A DNA stretch of 64,000 bases from an uncultured Bacilli bacterium (GTDB taxonomy: Bacteria; Bacillota_I; Bacilli_A; RF39; UBA660): the NCBI GenBank assembly GCA_934098565.1, contig CAKOON010000005.1, positions 1 through 64,000 of the forward strand, in the 5' to 3' direction. Position 1 is the first letter of the stretch, and each line of letters starts with the position of its first letter. A program made the translations under genes and the position numbers. Positions 36,431-46,268 of the stretch are shown piece after piece. Under the pieces are notes generated by a model. It did not search any database. It was not told the DNA's origin and worked only from the letters and a program-made list of their open reading frames with translations.

Positions 36431-37717
36431 CTACTCTTCTTTACCTAAAATATTTGAATGATTTTTTATGCAATTAATTATTCTTTTTGCTAAAATAGTA
36501 ACCATTAGATTATTTTTATTATCAACTTTAAAATTATAATTCATTAATTTTTCTCTTAATCCATCAATCAATAAATACAAATTATCATCTTCATCCATAA
36601 ATTTGAGTATTTCTTTGTCGGTTTCTAATATTTCCAAGAAACTCATGGCTAATGCATACCTTTTTTCCACATTGTCAGTTGAATATATTTTTTCAAAATA
36701 TTCTAGATAAAGAAAATAATTTTTAAATTTTCCATAATCAAAATTATTTAAGTCGCGAAAGTTTGAAAAATAATGTACACGTTTAAAATCATCAATCATA
36801 TCTCGATTCTGATAAACTCGGCTAACATGTTGCAATTCTTTTATAGTTGATTCCTTATATTTACTACTTGAATAATGTTTACTATACGCACTAACAAATC
36901 CATCCATTGAATAAATTAACATCAATCTACCAGTTTCTTTATAAAATTCGTTTAGTAATTCGCAACGCCCTCCTTTTTTTTCGCCATCACAGTAATTAAA
37001 CCAATCCTCTTTTACATCGTCCGTAATAAAAATTATATCTTTTTTTGTCTCCTTTGATTTATTTATCATAGAATAAAATATATAGTAGTCCCCATTTTCA
37101 TCTTTCTTTTTATCCTTACCTGCATATCCAGGCGGAATTTGGTTATTAATTCTTCTAATGCCTTCCTCCCTAATTTTTCTGTATTCTTCATCACTAAAGG
37201 CACTGCCATACGAATTATTAAATAATTCCAAAATTTTTTCGTCAATAATATTATTTTTCTGGGGATTATTAATACCTTCTTTCTTTGACTTCTTCTCATC
37301 TTGTAAAATTTTAACGACGCTTGACTTTGATTTTTCTAAAATTTTTTCTACTTTTTCTTTACAATTCAAATTATCTGATTTTTTTTGATGAATTTCATTC
37401 AAGCAATCTTCAATATTCTTGCTTATTTTATTAATAAGTTTATCATAATCAGTAGCATTTTCGGTAACAACCGTATACCTATTTTTTAAATATTCTTTAG
37501 TAACCCAATAAGGCATCCAAAGCCTTTTCGATATGCTTGATAGCGTAGAAAAAATATCGTTTCTTGTATTTACTGAATATCTATAAAAATTCAGAAGAAT
37601 ATTCGTATCTAAAACTATTATAGCATCTTTCCATATCCTATTATATTCTTCTTCTGAATAATTAAAATACCCCTTGAACTCTTCTTCTAAGGTCATCTTT
37701 TTTTTATCACTGCTCAT
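36431..37717 (-). CDS. PIN-like domain protein
   Basis: This 428-residue protein begins its fold with IIVLDTNILLNFYRYS (metal-binding Asp) and later has DIIFITDDVKEDWF, giving the acidic pairs of PIN-like ribonucleases (PIN_8/DUF4935 type). The C-terminal 190 residues are helical and unrecognised. There is no adjacent antitoxin. It is alone between two terminated regions, in a zone of variable genes. RBS GAGGT precedes the ATG. Confidence 0.75.
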   Translation of the reverse strand: MSSDKKKMTLEEEFKGYFNYSEEEYNRIWKDAIIVLDTNILLNFYRYSVNTRNDIFSTLSSISKRLWMPYWVTKEYLKNRYTVVTENATDYDKLINKISKNIEDCLNEIHQKKSDNLNCKEKVEKILEKSKSSVVKILQDEKKSKKEGINNPQKNNIIDEKILELFNNSYGSAFSDEEYRKIREEGIRRINNQIPPGYAGKDKKKDENGDYYIFYSMINKSKETKKDIIFITDDVKEDWFNYCDGEKKGGRCELLNEFYKETGRLMLIYSMDGFVSAYSKHYSSSKYKESTIKELQHVSRVYQNRDMIDDFKRVHYFSNFRDLNNFDYGKFKNYFLYLEYFEKIYSTDNVEKRYALAMSFLEILETDKEILKFMDEDDNLYLLIDGLREKLMNYNFKVDNKNNLMVTILAKRIINCIKNHSNILGKEE

Positions 37718-38056
37718 TTTTATACCTCACATTATTTTTTAATTTTCATTACTATTAAAAATTCTTTCTTCAATTATATATGCTCACTTTTCACGTACTG
37801 AATAAGTTATTACCTTTAATTATTTTGCATATGACAAAACAATCAGTACATCAAGCCTGATTTTATTATAATTAATAATAGCCTGATACTAATTTAAAAT
37901 AAATTTATCAACAATAAAACTCATATGCATATATTCTATCATATATCTACAAACTTTGGTTAACAATTTAGTATCAATATAGCCTTCAAAAAAGATTAAA
38001 CTGGCTTCTACCGAAAAAGATAAATCTTTATACTCAAATGTTTTGTCAATAAAAGA
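37718..38056. other. Interval containing an in-frame extension of the neighbouring gene
   Basis: On the minus strand, directly after the TAG stop of the gene at 38057-38608, the same frame stays open for 55 further codons to a TAG at 37889-37891. Its translation looks protein-like (for example EYKDLSFSVEASLIFFEGY). The rest of the interval shows only the upstream region of the PIN-like gene. Confidence 0.45.
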
Positions 38057-38608
38057 CTAATCTTGTTTTAAGACTAGTCTTCTCTTTACTCTTGGGCGTT
38101 CTTGCTTAATAATCTCATCATAGGTCGTATCTTTTTCTAAATAACAGGTTTCTCCACTTAAAGAATAATTACCATCTTTAATATAAAAAGCCGGAATAAT
38201 TGTATACTGATGATAAGAAGTATTATCATAAAGATTATAACCATCGAAATAAGGATTTACTTGATAAGCTAGGGTTATTCCTAAGTAGGCATAAAGTGCT
38301 ATATACTCGTTATAGCCATTTAAATAAGTATATTTACGGTCAATTTCCCCATCATTATCAATAATGGCTTCAGTTCTTATAAATTGGAGACCTACTGGAT
38401 TTGATTGCTTTAAAAAACTTTCAAGACTAATGAAATCTTGCTCTAAAGCTTCTAGACTATCATACTCTCTTTTACTATCTTGGCAAACAACTTGATAGCT
38501 GGTACTTTCTATTGACTCTAAAAGATGCCAAAATTGGTCTATATATTCTAAGGAAATAAGGCCATCTTTGTTATCAATATCTTTTTTTATATATAAATTA
38601 CTTCTCAT
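38057..38608 (-). CDS. Hypothetical protein, possibly truncated
   Basis: I do not recognise this 183-residue cytoplasmic protein. It is rich in Tyr and acidic residues with no membrane segment. The ATG at 38608 has GGGGGA nine bases upstream; an ATG at 38638 is in frame. The open frame after its TAG stop suggests that it once ended about 55 residues later. Confidence 0.5.
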   Translation of the reverse strand: MRSNLYIKKDIDNKDGLISLEYIDQFWHLLESIESTSYQVVCQDSKREYDSLEALEQDFISLESFLKQSNPVGLQFIRTEAIIDNDGEIDRKYTYLNGYNEYIALYAYLGITLAYQVNPYFDGYNLYDNTSYHQYTIIPAFYIKDGNYSLSGETCYLEKDTTYDEIIKQERPRVKRRLVLKQD

Positions 38609-38751
38609 CTGGAATAATCCCCCAAACATAATATCCACTATACTATAATTTAGGAAATATTACAATCATAACAAGGAAGATTTTTGCTTAAAAACGACAA
38701 GTTTTATAAGCAATTATAAAAAATTCTCCATGACTAAAAGTTCTACCTAAA

Positions 38752-38775
38752 AACAAAAAAGAACTATTAAAGTTC
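38752..38775 (-). terminator. Terminator of the DUF805 gene
   Basis: Stem GAACT/AGTTC (38761-38775) is followed by a T-run on the minus strand. Confidence 0.7.
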
Positions 38776-39132
38776 TTAAAGTTTAGTACCATAGTTATTA
38801 TTAATGTCAACACTAGGACTACATTCTTGGATTAAAACAAGGATCCAGCCAACAACAGGAATTAAAGACATTAACAAGTACCAACCCGACTTATTAACAT
38901 CATGCATTCTTCTAACGCTTTGAGCTAAAACAGGAATAAAAGTTAATAGATAATAAATAAGCATTATATAATCAAAAATATGATAACCAGTAACTTTTAT
39001 TACGAAACCACTAATAAAGCTAATGATAGCACCAATAAGAATATTAATAACTACTGTCAACCAATAGTCTTTTCTAGTTGTTCTATCCTTAAAATTAAAA
39101 TAGTTAGTCCACATTTTTATATAAGATTCCAT
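38776..39132 (-). CDS. DUF805 family membrane protein
   Basis: This 118-residue protein begins with YIKMWTNYFNFKDRTTRKDY, then three or four hydrophobic helices with SVRRMHDVNKSGWYLL between them, exactly the DUF805 (YhaH) pattern. Function is unknown. The ATG at 39132 is preferred over a GTG at 39138. Confidence 0.88.
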   Translation of the reverse strand: MESYIKMWTNYFNFKDRTTRKDYWLTVVINILIGAIISFISGFVIKVTGYHIFDYIMLIYYLLTFIPVLAQSVRRMHDVNKSGWYLLMSLIPVVGWILVLIQECSPSVDINNNYGTKL

Positions 39133-39184
39133 ATACACACTACCTTTCTACTATAATTATATAATAACTTTTAGAAAAGCAAAA

Positions 39185-39209
39185 GAAAAATATTACTCAA
39201 AGTAATATT
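39185..39209 (-). terminator. Terminator of the pcrA-nucleotidyltransferase operon
   Basis: Stem AATATTACT/AGTAATATT (39189-39209) followed by T-rich sequence on the minus strand overlaps the stop codon of the nucleotidyltransferase. Confidence 0.75.
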
Positions 39210-40101
39210 AATTCCATAAGTCGTTAGGATACTCACCCTTATCTACTAAATCCTTTAAAGCTTTACGAACTAAGGCGGCATCTTCTTTATAAGTTACCCC
39301 ATACCAAATACTAGAAGTATTTAAGACTTTAACAGTAATATCTTTTTTAGCTAAATGATCGGTAATAACATCAGGTATTAAAAATTCACCTTCTAATAAG
39401 TTATCTTCATGTTTCTTAAAATATTCTAAAATATCTTTATCTAGAATATCAAAAATATCTTTAGTAAATAAGAACATATTCATAGAGACAAGGGTATCAT
39501 CAGTTACGTTAAAGGATGGTTTGCCATCTAAAGGACTAGCAGTGATTACACCATTAGTTTCTTCAACTTTAGATTCAATTAAGTTCGTTAGATAATCACT
39601 CTTAGAAGAACAAACACCTCTCTTAACAGAACCATTTGAAGTTAAAGTGTTTTTTACTTGGTAGCCAACCATCCCAAAATTATGGTTAGTAGCACCATTT
39701 TTCAAAAAACTTGCGGCTTTTAAATAGGCATCAGAGCCATAAAAGTCATCGGCATTAATGATAGCAAAGTTTCCTTTAACAACATCTTTACAGCAATAAA
39801 TTGCATGAGCGGTTCCCCAAGGTTTAATTCTTTCATTATCTAAGTAAGCTTTGGGAATGTTATCCATATCTTGATATACATATGTAACAGCAATTTTACC
39901 TTCTACTCTCTTACCAATAGTTTCTTTAAAAATCTCAGCATTTTCTCTTTTAATAATGAAAACAACTTTATCGAAACCGGCTTTGATAGCGTCATAAATC
40001 GAATAGTCGATGATAAATTCGCCATTAGGTCCCATTGGTTCAATTTGTTTTAAACCGCCGAATCTTGAACCCATTCCGGCAGCCATTATTACTAATTCCA
40101 T
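39208..40101 (-). CDS. Sugar-phosphate nucleotidyltransferase family protein
   Basis: This 297-residue protein has the NTP_transferase signature MAAGMGSRFGGLKQIEPM at its start, INADDFYGSDAY (metal/nucleotide-binding Asp pair), and a glucose-1-phosphate-uridylyltransferase-like fold. It would activate a sugar 1-phosphate for polysaccharide or wall synthesis. The ATG lies 2 bp past the pcrA stop, so it is probably co-transcribed with pcrA. The true sugar is unknown. Confidence 0.85.
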   Translation of the reverse strand: MELVIMAAGMGSRFGGLKQIEPMGPNGEFIIDYSIYDAIKAGFDKVVFIIKRENAEIFKETIGKRVEGKIAVTYVYQDMDNIPKAYLDNERIKPWGTAHAIYCCKDVVKGNFAIINADDFYGSDAYLKAASFLKNGATNHNFGMVGYQVKNTLTSNGSVKRGVCSSKSDYLTNLIESKVEETNGVITASPLDGKPSFNVTDDTLVSMNMFLFTKDIFDILDKDILEYFKKHEDNLLEGEFLIPDVITDHLAKKDITVKVLNTSSIWYGVTYKEDAALVRKALKDLVDKGEYPNDLWN

Positions 40102-40102
40102 A

Positions 40103-42214
40103 TTAATCTACCTTTCTTATCCCCTTAAAATTCTTCATAATCTTTTTAATTCCGAACCTGCTACTAAAAGCCACAGTATAAAAAGTATTATCCATTGCAA
40201 CAATTGTTCCTCGACCAAACAAGGAGTGCATTATATGACTACCAACCTGGAAGAAGTTATCAACTGAATCGTTATAGAAAACACTTTTATCCTTAGAAGT
40301 ACCATAACCGCTAGCGGTAAAGCTAGTTGCCGGTTTAATTACTTTAATGTCTAAAAGTTGGGGGTCAATTTCTCTAATAAATCTTGAAGCTGGATTTATC
40401 TGTTCACGACCATAGAGAATACGTCTTTTGGCATTAGTTAAGAATAACCGCTTACGAGCTCTTGTTATTCCCACGTAGCAAAGACGGCGTTCCTCCTCGA
40501 TTTCACTTTCACTTTCAAAAGCGTTTTGATGAGGGAAAATACCTTCTTCTAAACCGCAAAGAAAGACACAATCAAATTCTAAACCTTTAGCACTATGAAT
40601 AGTCATTAAGGTTACAGCATCTTTTTCTTCTTTATGTTCTGACATATCAGCAACTAAGGATATTTCTTCTAAAAAATCATTTAAATTAACAGAACCAGTT
40701 CGTTCTTCAAAGGAAGCAGTTACTGATTTAAATTCCTCTAAGTTTTCAATTCTTAAATCATTTTCTAAGGACTTCTCAGCAGTAAGACTAGCTCGCATAC
40801 CACTGTGGTCAATAACGTAGTCAATCAATTCGGTTAAAGACAAGCTATCCATGGCCCTTACCATATCAAGTATCAATTCTTTAAATGCTAGTTCCTTGCC
40901 CTTAGTAAGGGCATTAAACATACTAGTATTATTCTCTTTAGCTAGGAGGCTCAAGTTTTCAACGGCTTTTTCTCCAATACCTCTTTTAGGTTCATTAATA
41001 ACTCTTCTAAGGGCGATATCATCATTTTGATTACAGATAAGTTTTAAATAACTTAACAAATCCTTAATTTCTTTTCTTTGATAGAAGTAATATGCTCCTA
41101 CGACATTATAAGGAATATTTTCTTTTAAAAATACTTCTTCTAAAAGTCTTGACTGACCATTAGTACGATATAAAATCCCAATATCTTTATAGTCAAAGCC
41201 TTCGTTATAAAGTTTTTTAATTTCATCAATAATAGTAGTGGCTTCAGCTCGACCATTTTCAGCAGTTATATACTGAGTCTTAACGCCATCACCGATAGTG
41301 CCTTTTAAATTTAATTCTTTTCTTTCTTTGTTGTTTCTAATTACACAGTTAGCACATTCTAAAATATTATTGGTGCTACGATAATTAGCTTCTAAAGTAA
41401 CAACTAAACAGTTTTTATAATCCTTTTCAAAATTTAAAATATTACGGAAGTTAGCATTACGGAAACCATAAATTGACTGGTTAGCATCACCAACGACAAA
41501 AAGATTTTGATATTTTTTAGCTAATAACTTATTAAACTGATACTGAACTTCATTGGTATCCTGGTACTCATCAACTAATATATATTTAAATTTTTCTTGA
41601 TAATGTTCTAAGACGTCTTGGTGTTCTTGAAATAACTTTACCGGTAAGACTAATAAGTCATCAAAATCAACAGAATTATTTTTATGAATTAACTCTTGAT
41701 AAGTTTCATAAATAGCTAAAGTCTCTTTTTCCATTTCGGTATTAAAGAGATTTGCAATTTCTCTAGAGCTTAAGTTTTCATTTTTAATAAAGCTAATCCG
41801 ATTACGAACATAAGATGGCGCTAAAGTCTTAGGGTCAATTCCCTTCTCTTTCATAATTCTTTTAATTAGACTTAAAACATCATCACTATCAAGAATAGTA
41901 AAATTAGAAGAAAGATTACAAAGAGTGCAATTTTCTCTTAGAATTCTTACTCCTAAGGAATGAAAGGTGCCAACAAAAGCAACGTTATCGGGAACCAAAC
42001 TATTTATACGTTCTTTCATTTCTTTAGCGGCTTTATTAGTAAAAGTAATAGCCAAAATATTATAAGAAGGAATGCCATTATCAATAAGATAAGCTATTCT
42101 TGTTGTAAGAACTCTGGTTTTTCCGGAACCGGCACCAGCTAAGACAAGGCATGGCCCTTCTAGATGAGTAACGGCTTTGTATTGTTGTTCATTTAAATTT
42201 TGTAAATAATCCAC
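40103..42214 (-). CDS. pcrA: ATP-dependent DNA helicase PcrA/UvrD
   Basis: This 703-residue SF1A helicase has Walker A AGAGSGKTRVL, motif Ib GTFHSLGVRIL, DEYQDTN (motif II), GDANQSIYGFRNA (III), LEANYRST (IV), VTLMTIHSAKGLEF (V) and YVGITRARKRLF (VI). It removes RecA and unwinds DNA in repair and plasmid replication. I chose the GTG at 42214 behind AAAGAG because the upstream TTG at 42244 overlaps a TATAAT -10 box (42244-42249) and would lie in the promoter. Confidence 0.93.
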   Translation of the reverse strand: MDYLQNLNEQQYKAVTHLEGPCLVLAGAGSGKTRVLTTRIAYLIDNGIPSYNILAITFTNKAAKEMKERINSLVPDNVAFVGTFHSLGVRILRENCTLCNLSSNFTILDSDDVLSLIKRIMKEKGIDPKTLAPSYVRNRISFIKNENLSSREIANLFNTEMEKETLAIYETYQELIHKNNSVDFDDLLVLPVKLFQEHQDVLEHYQEKFKYILVDEYQDTNEVQYQFNKLLAKKYQNLFVVGDANQSIYGFRNANFRNILNFEKDYKNCLVVTLEANYRSTNNILECANCVIRNNKERKELNLKGTIGDGVKTQYITAENGRAEATTIIDEIKKLYNEGFDYKDIGILYRTNGQSRLLEEVFLKENIPYNVVGAYYFYQRKEIKDLLSYLKLICNQNDDIALRRVINEPKRGIGEKAVENLSLLAKENNTSMFNALTKGKELAFKELILDMVRAMDSLSLTELIDYVIDHSGMRASLTAEKSLENDLRIENLEEFKSVTASFEERTGSVNLNDFLEEISLVADMSEHKEEKDAVTLMTIHSAKGLEFDCVFLCGLEEGIFPHQNAFESESEIEEERRLCYVGITRARKRLFLTNAKRRILYGREQINPASRFIREIDPQLLDIKVIKPATSFTASGYGTSKDKSVFYNDSVDNFFQVGSHIMHSLFGRGTIVAMDNTFYTVAFSSRFGIKKIMKNFKGIRKVD

Positions 42215-42283
42215 AGTATCACTCTTTTCAATGTCATGTATCAATTATATCAAAGGTTCTTAGGAAAGGAAAGAAAAAGCGAC

Positions 42284-42571
42284 TTAGAGGTATTCTATAA
42301 TCGCTATATTTTTTTGTAATTTATCAATTAAATCTTGTTCTTCATATTTATTAAATATTTCTATAAATTTACTATTATCCATTAAGAACATATCATAATA
42401 AGTTTTGAAAATATCATAGGTATTAGTAACTCCTAAATCTTTTAAGTAAGATAGATTTGCTGTTACTAGATTATTATTTGCAATCAAGGATTTTTTAAGA
42501 GCCTTGGGAATATTTTCTTCTAACTCTTTAATTTGTTCAGTAGTAAAGCCACAATTTTCTAAAAAATTCAT
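42284..42571 (-). CDS. Hypothetical small helical protein
   Basis: This 95-residue helical protein begins MNFLENCGFTTEQIKELEEN. The NLSYLKDLGVTN pattern (Asn-x-x-x-Leu-x-x-x-Gly) resembles helical repeats in the C-terminal half of the neighbouring 677-residue protein. It starts 8 bp after that gene, so they are an operon. Function is unknown. Confidence 0.65.
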   Translation of the reverse strand: MNFLENCGFTTEQIKELEENIPKALKKSLIANNNLVTANLSYLKDLGVTNTYDIFKTYYDMFLMDNSKFIEIFNKYEEQDLIDKLQKNIAIIEYL

Positions 42572-42579
42572 ATTATCTT

Positions 42580-44613
42580 CTAAAGCTCCTTTTCTACTCT
42601 AGCAAAGTCTTCCATAGTCTTATGGGAATTATAAAATAAACCTGCTAAAATAATGTCTTTTGGATTTATTTTGTCTAAATGATTTATCAAAGTAATCAAA
42701 TTACGTTTCGTATTTTCAGTTGAAAAAGCTAAATTATCGATGATATAGGCATTTTCTTTGGAAACACTAAGAGCTTCGATTTTATTAACTATCTTGGAAT
42801 AATCATCAAATTTCTTAGCTGACTCTAATTTAGGATTTTCTAAAGTATTTTGTTCTAAAATTTCCAAGGCTTCTTTAGATATATTACCTTCTAACTCATT
42901 AGTTAAGCTTTTATTTAATTTTGTTAAATCAATTTCTTTTTCCACTAACTCCTCAAGAACTTTTTGACTAAAAATATAACTATTATAAGTCAATATATTA
43001 TTTTTTTCTTCGGTATATGGAATATTATACTCTTTGCAGAAATTTATTCTTTCTAAAATTAAAGGAATATTTTGGCTTAAAGCATTAACATTGCAATTTA
43101 AAAGATTAGTTTCTCGAGCTTCAATAATTAAATCTAAGTTACGTCTTAGAGCCTCAGGCTCTTGGCATAAAACTTTAAAGACAATCTTGCCATTTGAATT
43201 TTTAAGGCTTACTTTATAATTATTTAGAATATGTAGATTTTCTTGAAGTTTAGCATTATCAATAAGACTTAGAGATATACCGAATTTTTGTAATTCCATC
43301 GGACTTGGTTTATAGCCATTATCTGTTAAAGTCTTTAGATTAGCTAAATAATTATCAAGACCATTTTGATAAATAACTAACGAAATGTCATTTGAGTCGA
43401 TATCTTCATTTTTTAAAGTATTTAAAATTTTTTGGCAATCAAAAGCGCTAGTGTCGAATGGCTTTATTAAGTCGATATCGGTTTTAGCTTTTCCTAAGGC
43501 CAGCAAAGTTTCTTCTCTAAAATTAACAGAATCTTCAATTGGCGCAACTTGGTCTTCTAAAATCTTTGGGTTTTTTGTAGTTGCTGGTTCTTGGTCTTCT
43601 AAAGTAGCCGAAGTATCAACATCCTTAGCTGGAACGTCTTCTTTATCATTTTCAAAAAGACTTCTTAATTCTTCAAAAGAAATTGGTGTTTCATTCTCTA
43701 ATTGTTCCTCAAAAGAAATTAAATCACGATTTTCTCCTTCTGATGCTTTCTCCTCTTCTTTAGAAGTACTAGTTTCTTCTTCTTTCTTGGATTCTTGGTC
43801 ATTATTTACTTCATCTTCAGTTTTTTCTAAACCCGGAGAAATAGTGTTATCTTCAGTCTCTTTATTCAATAAAGAAACAATACTATCTAAATCAACAAAG
43901 TCATCAGAGTTAGCAGGTTCATCGAAGTTAACAACGTCGCTCGAACTTGTATCTAAATCAGAAGTTTCCTCATTGGTCTTTTGACTAGCAAATTCATAAT
44001 CTTTAAAGAAAGGAACCAATTCATCTTCAGGGAATAAGATTAATTTAGCGGTTTTATAAGCCTCTTTATCATCAAAATTAACTTTCTTTAAAATACTAAT
44101 AACTTCATCCCTCGTTTTTTCTACTTGACTAGAAGTAGCAGCGGCAAGTAACGACCTTAATTCTGCTTGATTTTTTAAAGCATCTTCTAATTCTTGGCAT
44201 AACTTAGAAATTGCAGCATTTGCATTAGAAAGGTTTTCATTTTCTTTAGTAATACCATTTTCTAAATCAGCAATGTCGTTTTCTCTAATAGTAATTTGCA
44301 AAGGTAACTGATTAGTCAACTTATCTAAGTCATCTTTAATATTAATTTTTAGTTTTAAAACACTTGTAATTAAACTTAAATCAGTATCTTTTAGAGAAGC
44401 AAAAGCATCAGTTAACAACTTTTTTTCGGTTGCTAAGGTATCAATGTCGTTTTTTATGCTAGTAATCCGTTCATTTTTAGAGGTAATACTAGCCTTAGCC
44501 TTGGCTACAATCTCTTCGTTTTTATTCTTTTTATTGTGAAGTTCACTTAAAATACTTGATTCTGGTTCAATTAAATTCTTTAATTTTTCTAATACATTTT
44601 GGTTATTATTCAT
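42580..44613 (-). CDS. Large coiled-coil and acidic protein
   Basis: This 677-residue cytoplasmic protein has no signal. Residues 1-165 are a predicted coiled coil, 220-350 an acidic, disordered Glu/Asp/Ser region, and 360-670 a helical region with degenerate repeats such as LKTLTDNGYKPS and LHILNNYKVS. I do not recognise a family. It lies between ruvB and pcrA, so a role linked to DNA or cell organisation is possible but unsupported. ATG at 44613 follows GGAGAG. Confidence 0.65.
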   Translation of the reverse strand: MNNNQNVLEKLKNLIEPESSILSELHNKKNKNEEIVAKAKASITSKNERITSIKNDIDTLATEKKLLTDAFASLKDTDLSLITSVLKLKINIKDDLDKLTNQLPLQITIRENDIADLENGITKENENLSNANAAISKLCQELEDALKNQAELRSLLAAATSSQVEKTRDEVISILKKVNFDDKEAYKTAKLILFPEDELVPFFKDYEFASQKTNEETSDLDTSSSDVVNFDEPANSDDFVDLDSIVSLLNKETEDNTISPGLEKTEDEVNNDQESKKEEETSTSKEEEKASEGENRDLISFEEQLENETPISFEELRSLFENDKEDVPAKDVDTSATLEDQEPATTKNPKILEDQVAPIEDSVNFREETLLALGKAKTDIDLIKPFDTSAFDCQKILNTLKNEDIDSNDISLVIYQNGLDNYLANLKTLTDNGYKPSPMELQKFGISLSLIDNAKLQENLHILNNYKVSLKNSNGKIVFKVLCQEPEALRRNLDLIIEARETNLLNCNVNALSQNIPLILERINFCKEYNIPYTEEKNNILTYNSYIFSQKVLEELVEKEIDLTKLNKSLTNELEGNISKEALEILEQNTLENPKLESAKKFDDYSKIVNKIEALSVSKENAYIIDNLAFSTENTKRNLITLINHLDKINPKDIILAGLFYNSHKTMEDFARVEKEL

Positions 44614-44699
44614 CACACTAACTCTCCTATTTTCATAATGATTATATCAAAACCAGTACTTAAAGTAAATTATTTTACGTTATTTTCGACCAATTATTA

Positions 44700-45695
44700 T
44701 TATTTTTTTAACATTTCAATGTGTAAATGATCATAAGCTTTTTTCGTAGCAACCCGTCCTCTTGGAGTTCTTTTGATGAAACCTTCTTGTAAAAGAAATG
44801 GTTCGACGACGTCTTCAATCGTCGTTGTTTCTTCACCAATGGAAGTTGCTATTGTGCCAGCGCCAACCGGACCACCGTTATATTTGGTAATTAAGGCATC
44901 TAAATATTCTAAATCGATGGAATCAAGGCCGTATTCATCAACCTTTAAGCGGTTTAAAGCTTTCTTAGTTAAAGCAACATCGATTTCAGGATAGTTTTCA
45001 ACTAAGGCGAAGTCACGAACTCTTTTGAAGAGACGATTGGCAATACGGGGTGTTTTACGACTTCTTTTAGCTAGTTCGAAAGCCGCTTCGGAACTGATAG
45101 GCATACGAAGTACTTTAGAAGTACGAATGATAATATCCTTTAGCTCTTCATCAGTATAATAATTCAATTTTTCAACAATGCCAAAGCGGTCTCTTAAGGG
45201 ACTAGAAATGTCACCAGCTCTAGTCGTAGCGCCAACTAAAGTAAAGGGTGGTAAATCAATTTTAATATTTCTAGTATTACCATCTTGGCCAACGACAATA
45301 TCTAGTTCAAAGTCTTCCATGGCCGGGTACAATATTTCTTCAATAAATCTTGGCATACGGTGAATTTCATCGATAAACAAAACGTCGCCTTCTTCCAAAT
45401 TAGAAAGAATAGCGGCCAAATCGCCAGGCTTTTCAATGGAAGGACCGGAGGCCGTTTTAATATTAACACCTAACTCATTAGCAATTATATAAGCAAGAGT
45501 GGTTTTTCCTAAACCAGGAGGCCCATAAAGAAGGACATGGTCAAGTACTTCATCTCTCATCATACAAGCCTTAATAAAGACTTTTAAGTTAGCTTTGATT
45601 TCTTCTTGCCCAACATATTCACTTAAAGTTTCGGGTCTTATATTCTTATCAAATTCATTATCTTTAGTGTTTACATTGTAAATACTCTCTTGCAT
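44700..45695 (-). CDS. ruvB: Holliday junction branch migration helicase RuvB
   Basis: This 331-residue AAA+ motor acts with RuvA to drive branch migration. LLYGPPGLGKTTLAYI is Walker A, DVLFIDEIHRM Walker B, GATTRAGDISSPLRDRFG the sensor and arginine finger, and RTPRGRVAT the C-terminal winged helix. It is full length. The order ruvA - nucleotidase - ruvB on the minus strand suggests one operon; no ruvC is seen, as in many Bacillota. Confidence 0.96.
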   Translation of the reverse strand: MQESIYNVNTKDNEFDKNIRPETLSEYVGQEEIKANLKVFIKACMMRDEVLDHVLLYGPPGLGKTTLAYIIANELGVNIKTASGPSIEKPGDLAAILSNLEEGDVLFIDEIHRMPRFIEEILYPAMEDFELDIVVGQDGNTRNIKIDLPPFTLVGATTRAGDISSPLRDRFGIVEKLNYYTDEELKDIIIRTSKVLRMPISSEAAFELAKRSRKTPRIANRLFKRVRDFALVENYPEIDVALTKKALNRLKVDEYGLDSIDLEYLDALITKYNGGPVGAGTIATSIGEETTTIEDVVEPFLLQEGFIKRTPRGRVATKKAYDHLHIEMLKK

Positions 45696-45698
45696 AAA

Positions 45699-46265
45699 TT
45701 ATTCTCCTTTAATTATCTTATATACTTCTTGAAAGTTTTTTGCTCTTAGGCCTTCGTAGTCTTTGTTATACCAAGTATCGATTAAAATCGTTTTAATTCC
45801 ATAGGTATTAACGTCTCTTATCTGTTCAACAGAATCATCAATAAAAATATCAATTCCTACTTCTTGGCACTTAGCCCCTTTTTTAGATAAATTAATGTAA
45901 CAATCTTGATACTTAAAGCCTTTCTTGGTTAAATCATTTTTAGTTATATTTAAGACGTCAAAAGGACCCTCAGCACTTCTTCTTGTTAAGAAGTAGATTT
46001 CATAACCGCTTTCATATAATTTATCTAAATAATAGAGAGCATCCCCTTTAGGAGTAGCTTTTAAATAAAGTTGATTATCCCGAAAAAAGCGAAAAAAATC
46101 TCTCTTGATATCACTATTCCAATAAAATCTTTCTTTTAAATCATAGGTATCATTGTTACGAATCCCAGCGTTATTAACATGAACTTTATCATAGTAAAGA
46201 GCCGCAGCATCGATTACTTCTAAAGTATTCATTACAGTATCATCTATATCAATCCCTATTTTCAT
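45699..46265 (-). CDS. 5'(3')-nucleotidase-like HAD hydrolase
   Basis: This 188-residue HAD phosphatase starts with IGIDIDDTVMNTLEV (catalytic DxDxT), and has IYFLTRRSAEGP and IDIFIDDSVEQI (late Asp pair), matching the NT5C deoxyribonucleotidase group. It inserts between ruvA and ruvB with 3-bp gaps. The substrate is inferred from the family. Confidence 0.8.
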   Translation of the reverse strand: MKIGIDIDDTVMNTLEVIDAAALYYDKVHVNNAGIRNNDTYDLKERFYWNSDIKRDFFRFFRDNQLYLKATPKGDALYYLDKLYESGYEIYFLTRRSAEGPFDVLNITKNDLTKKGFKYQDCYINLSKKGAKCQEVGIDIFIDDSVEQIRDVNTYGIKTILIDTWYNKDYEGLRAKNFQEVYKIIKGE

Positions 46266-46268
46266 TTC

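Noticed and set aside
43385..43984. 199-residue Ser-rich plus-strand ORF
   Set aside because: It is antisense to the acidic region of the 677-residue protein, whose Glu/Asp codons give Ser-rich reverse frames.
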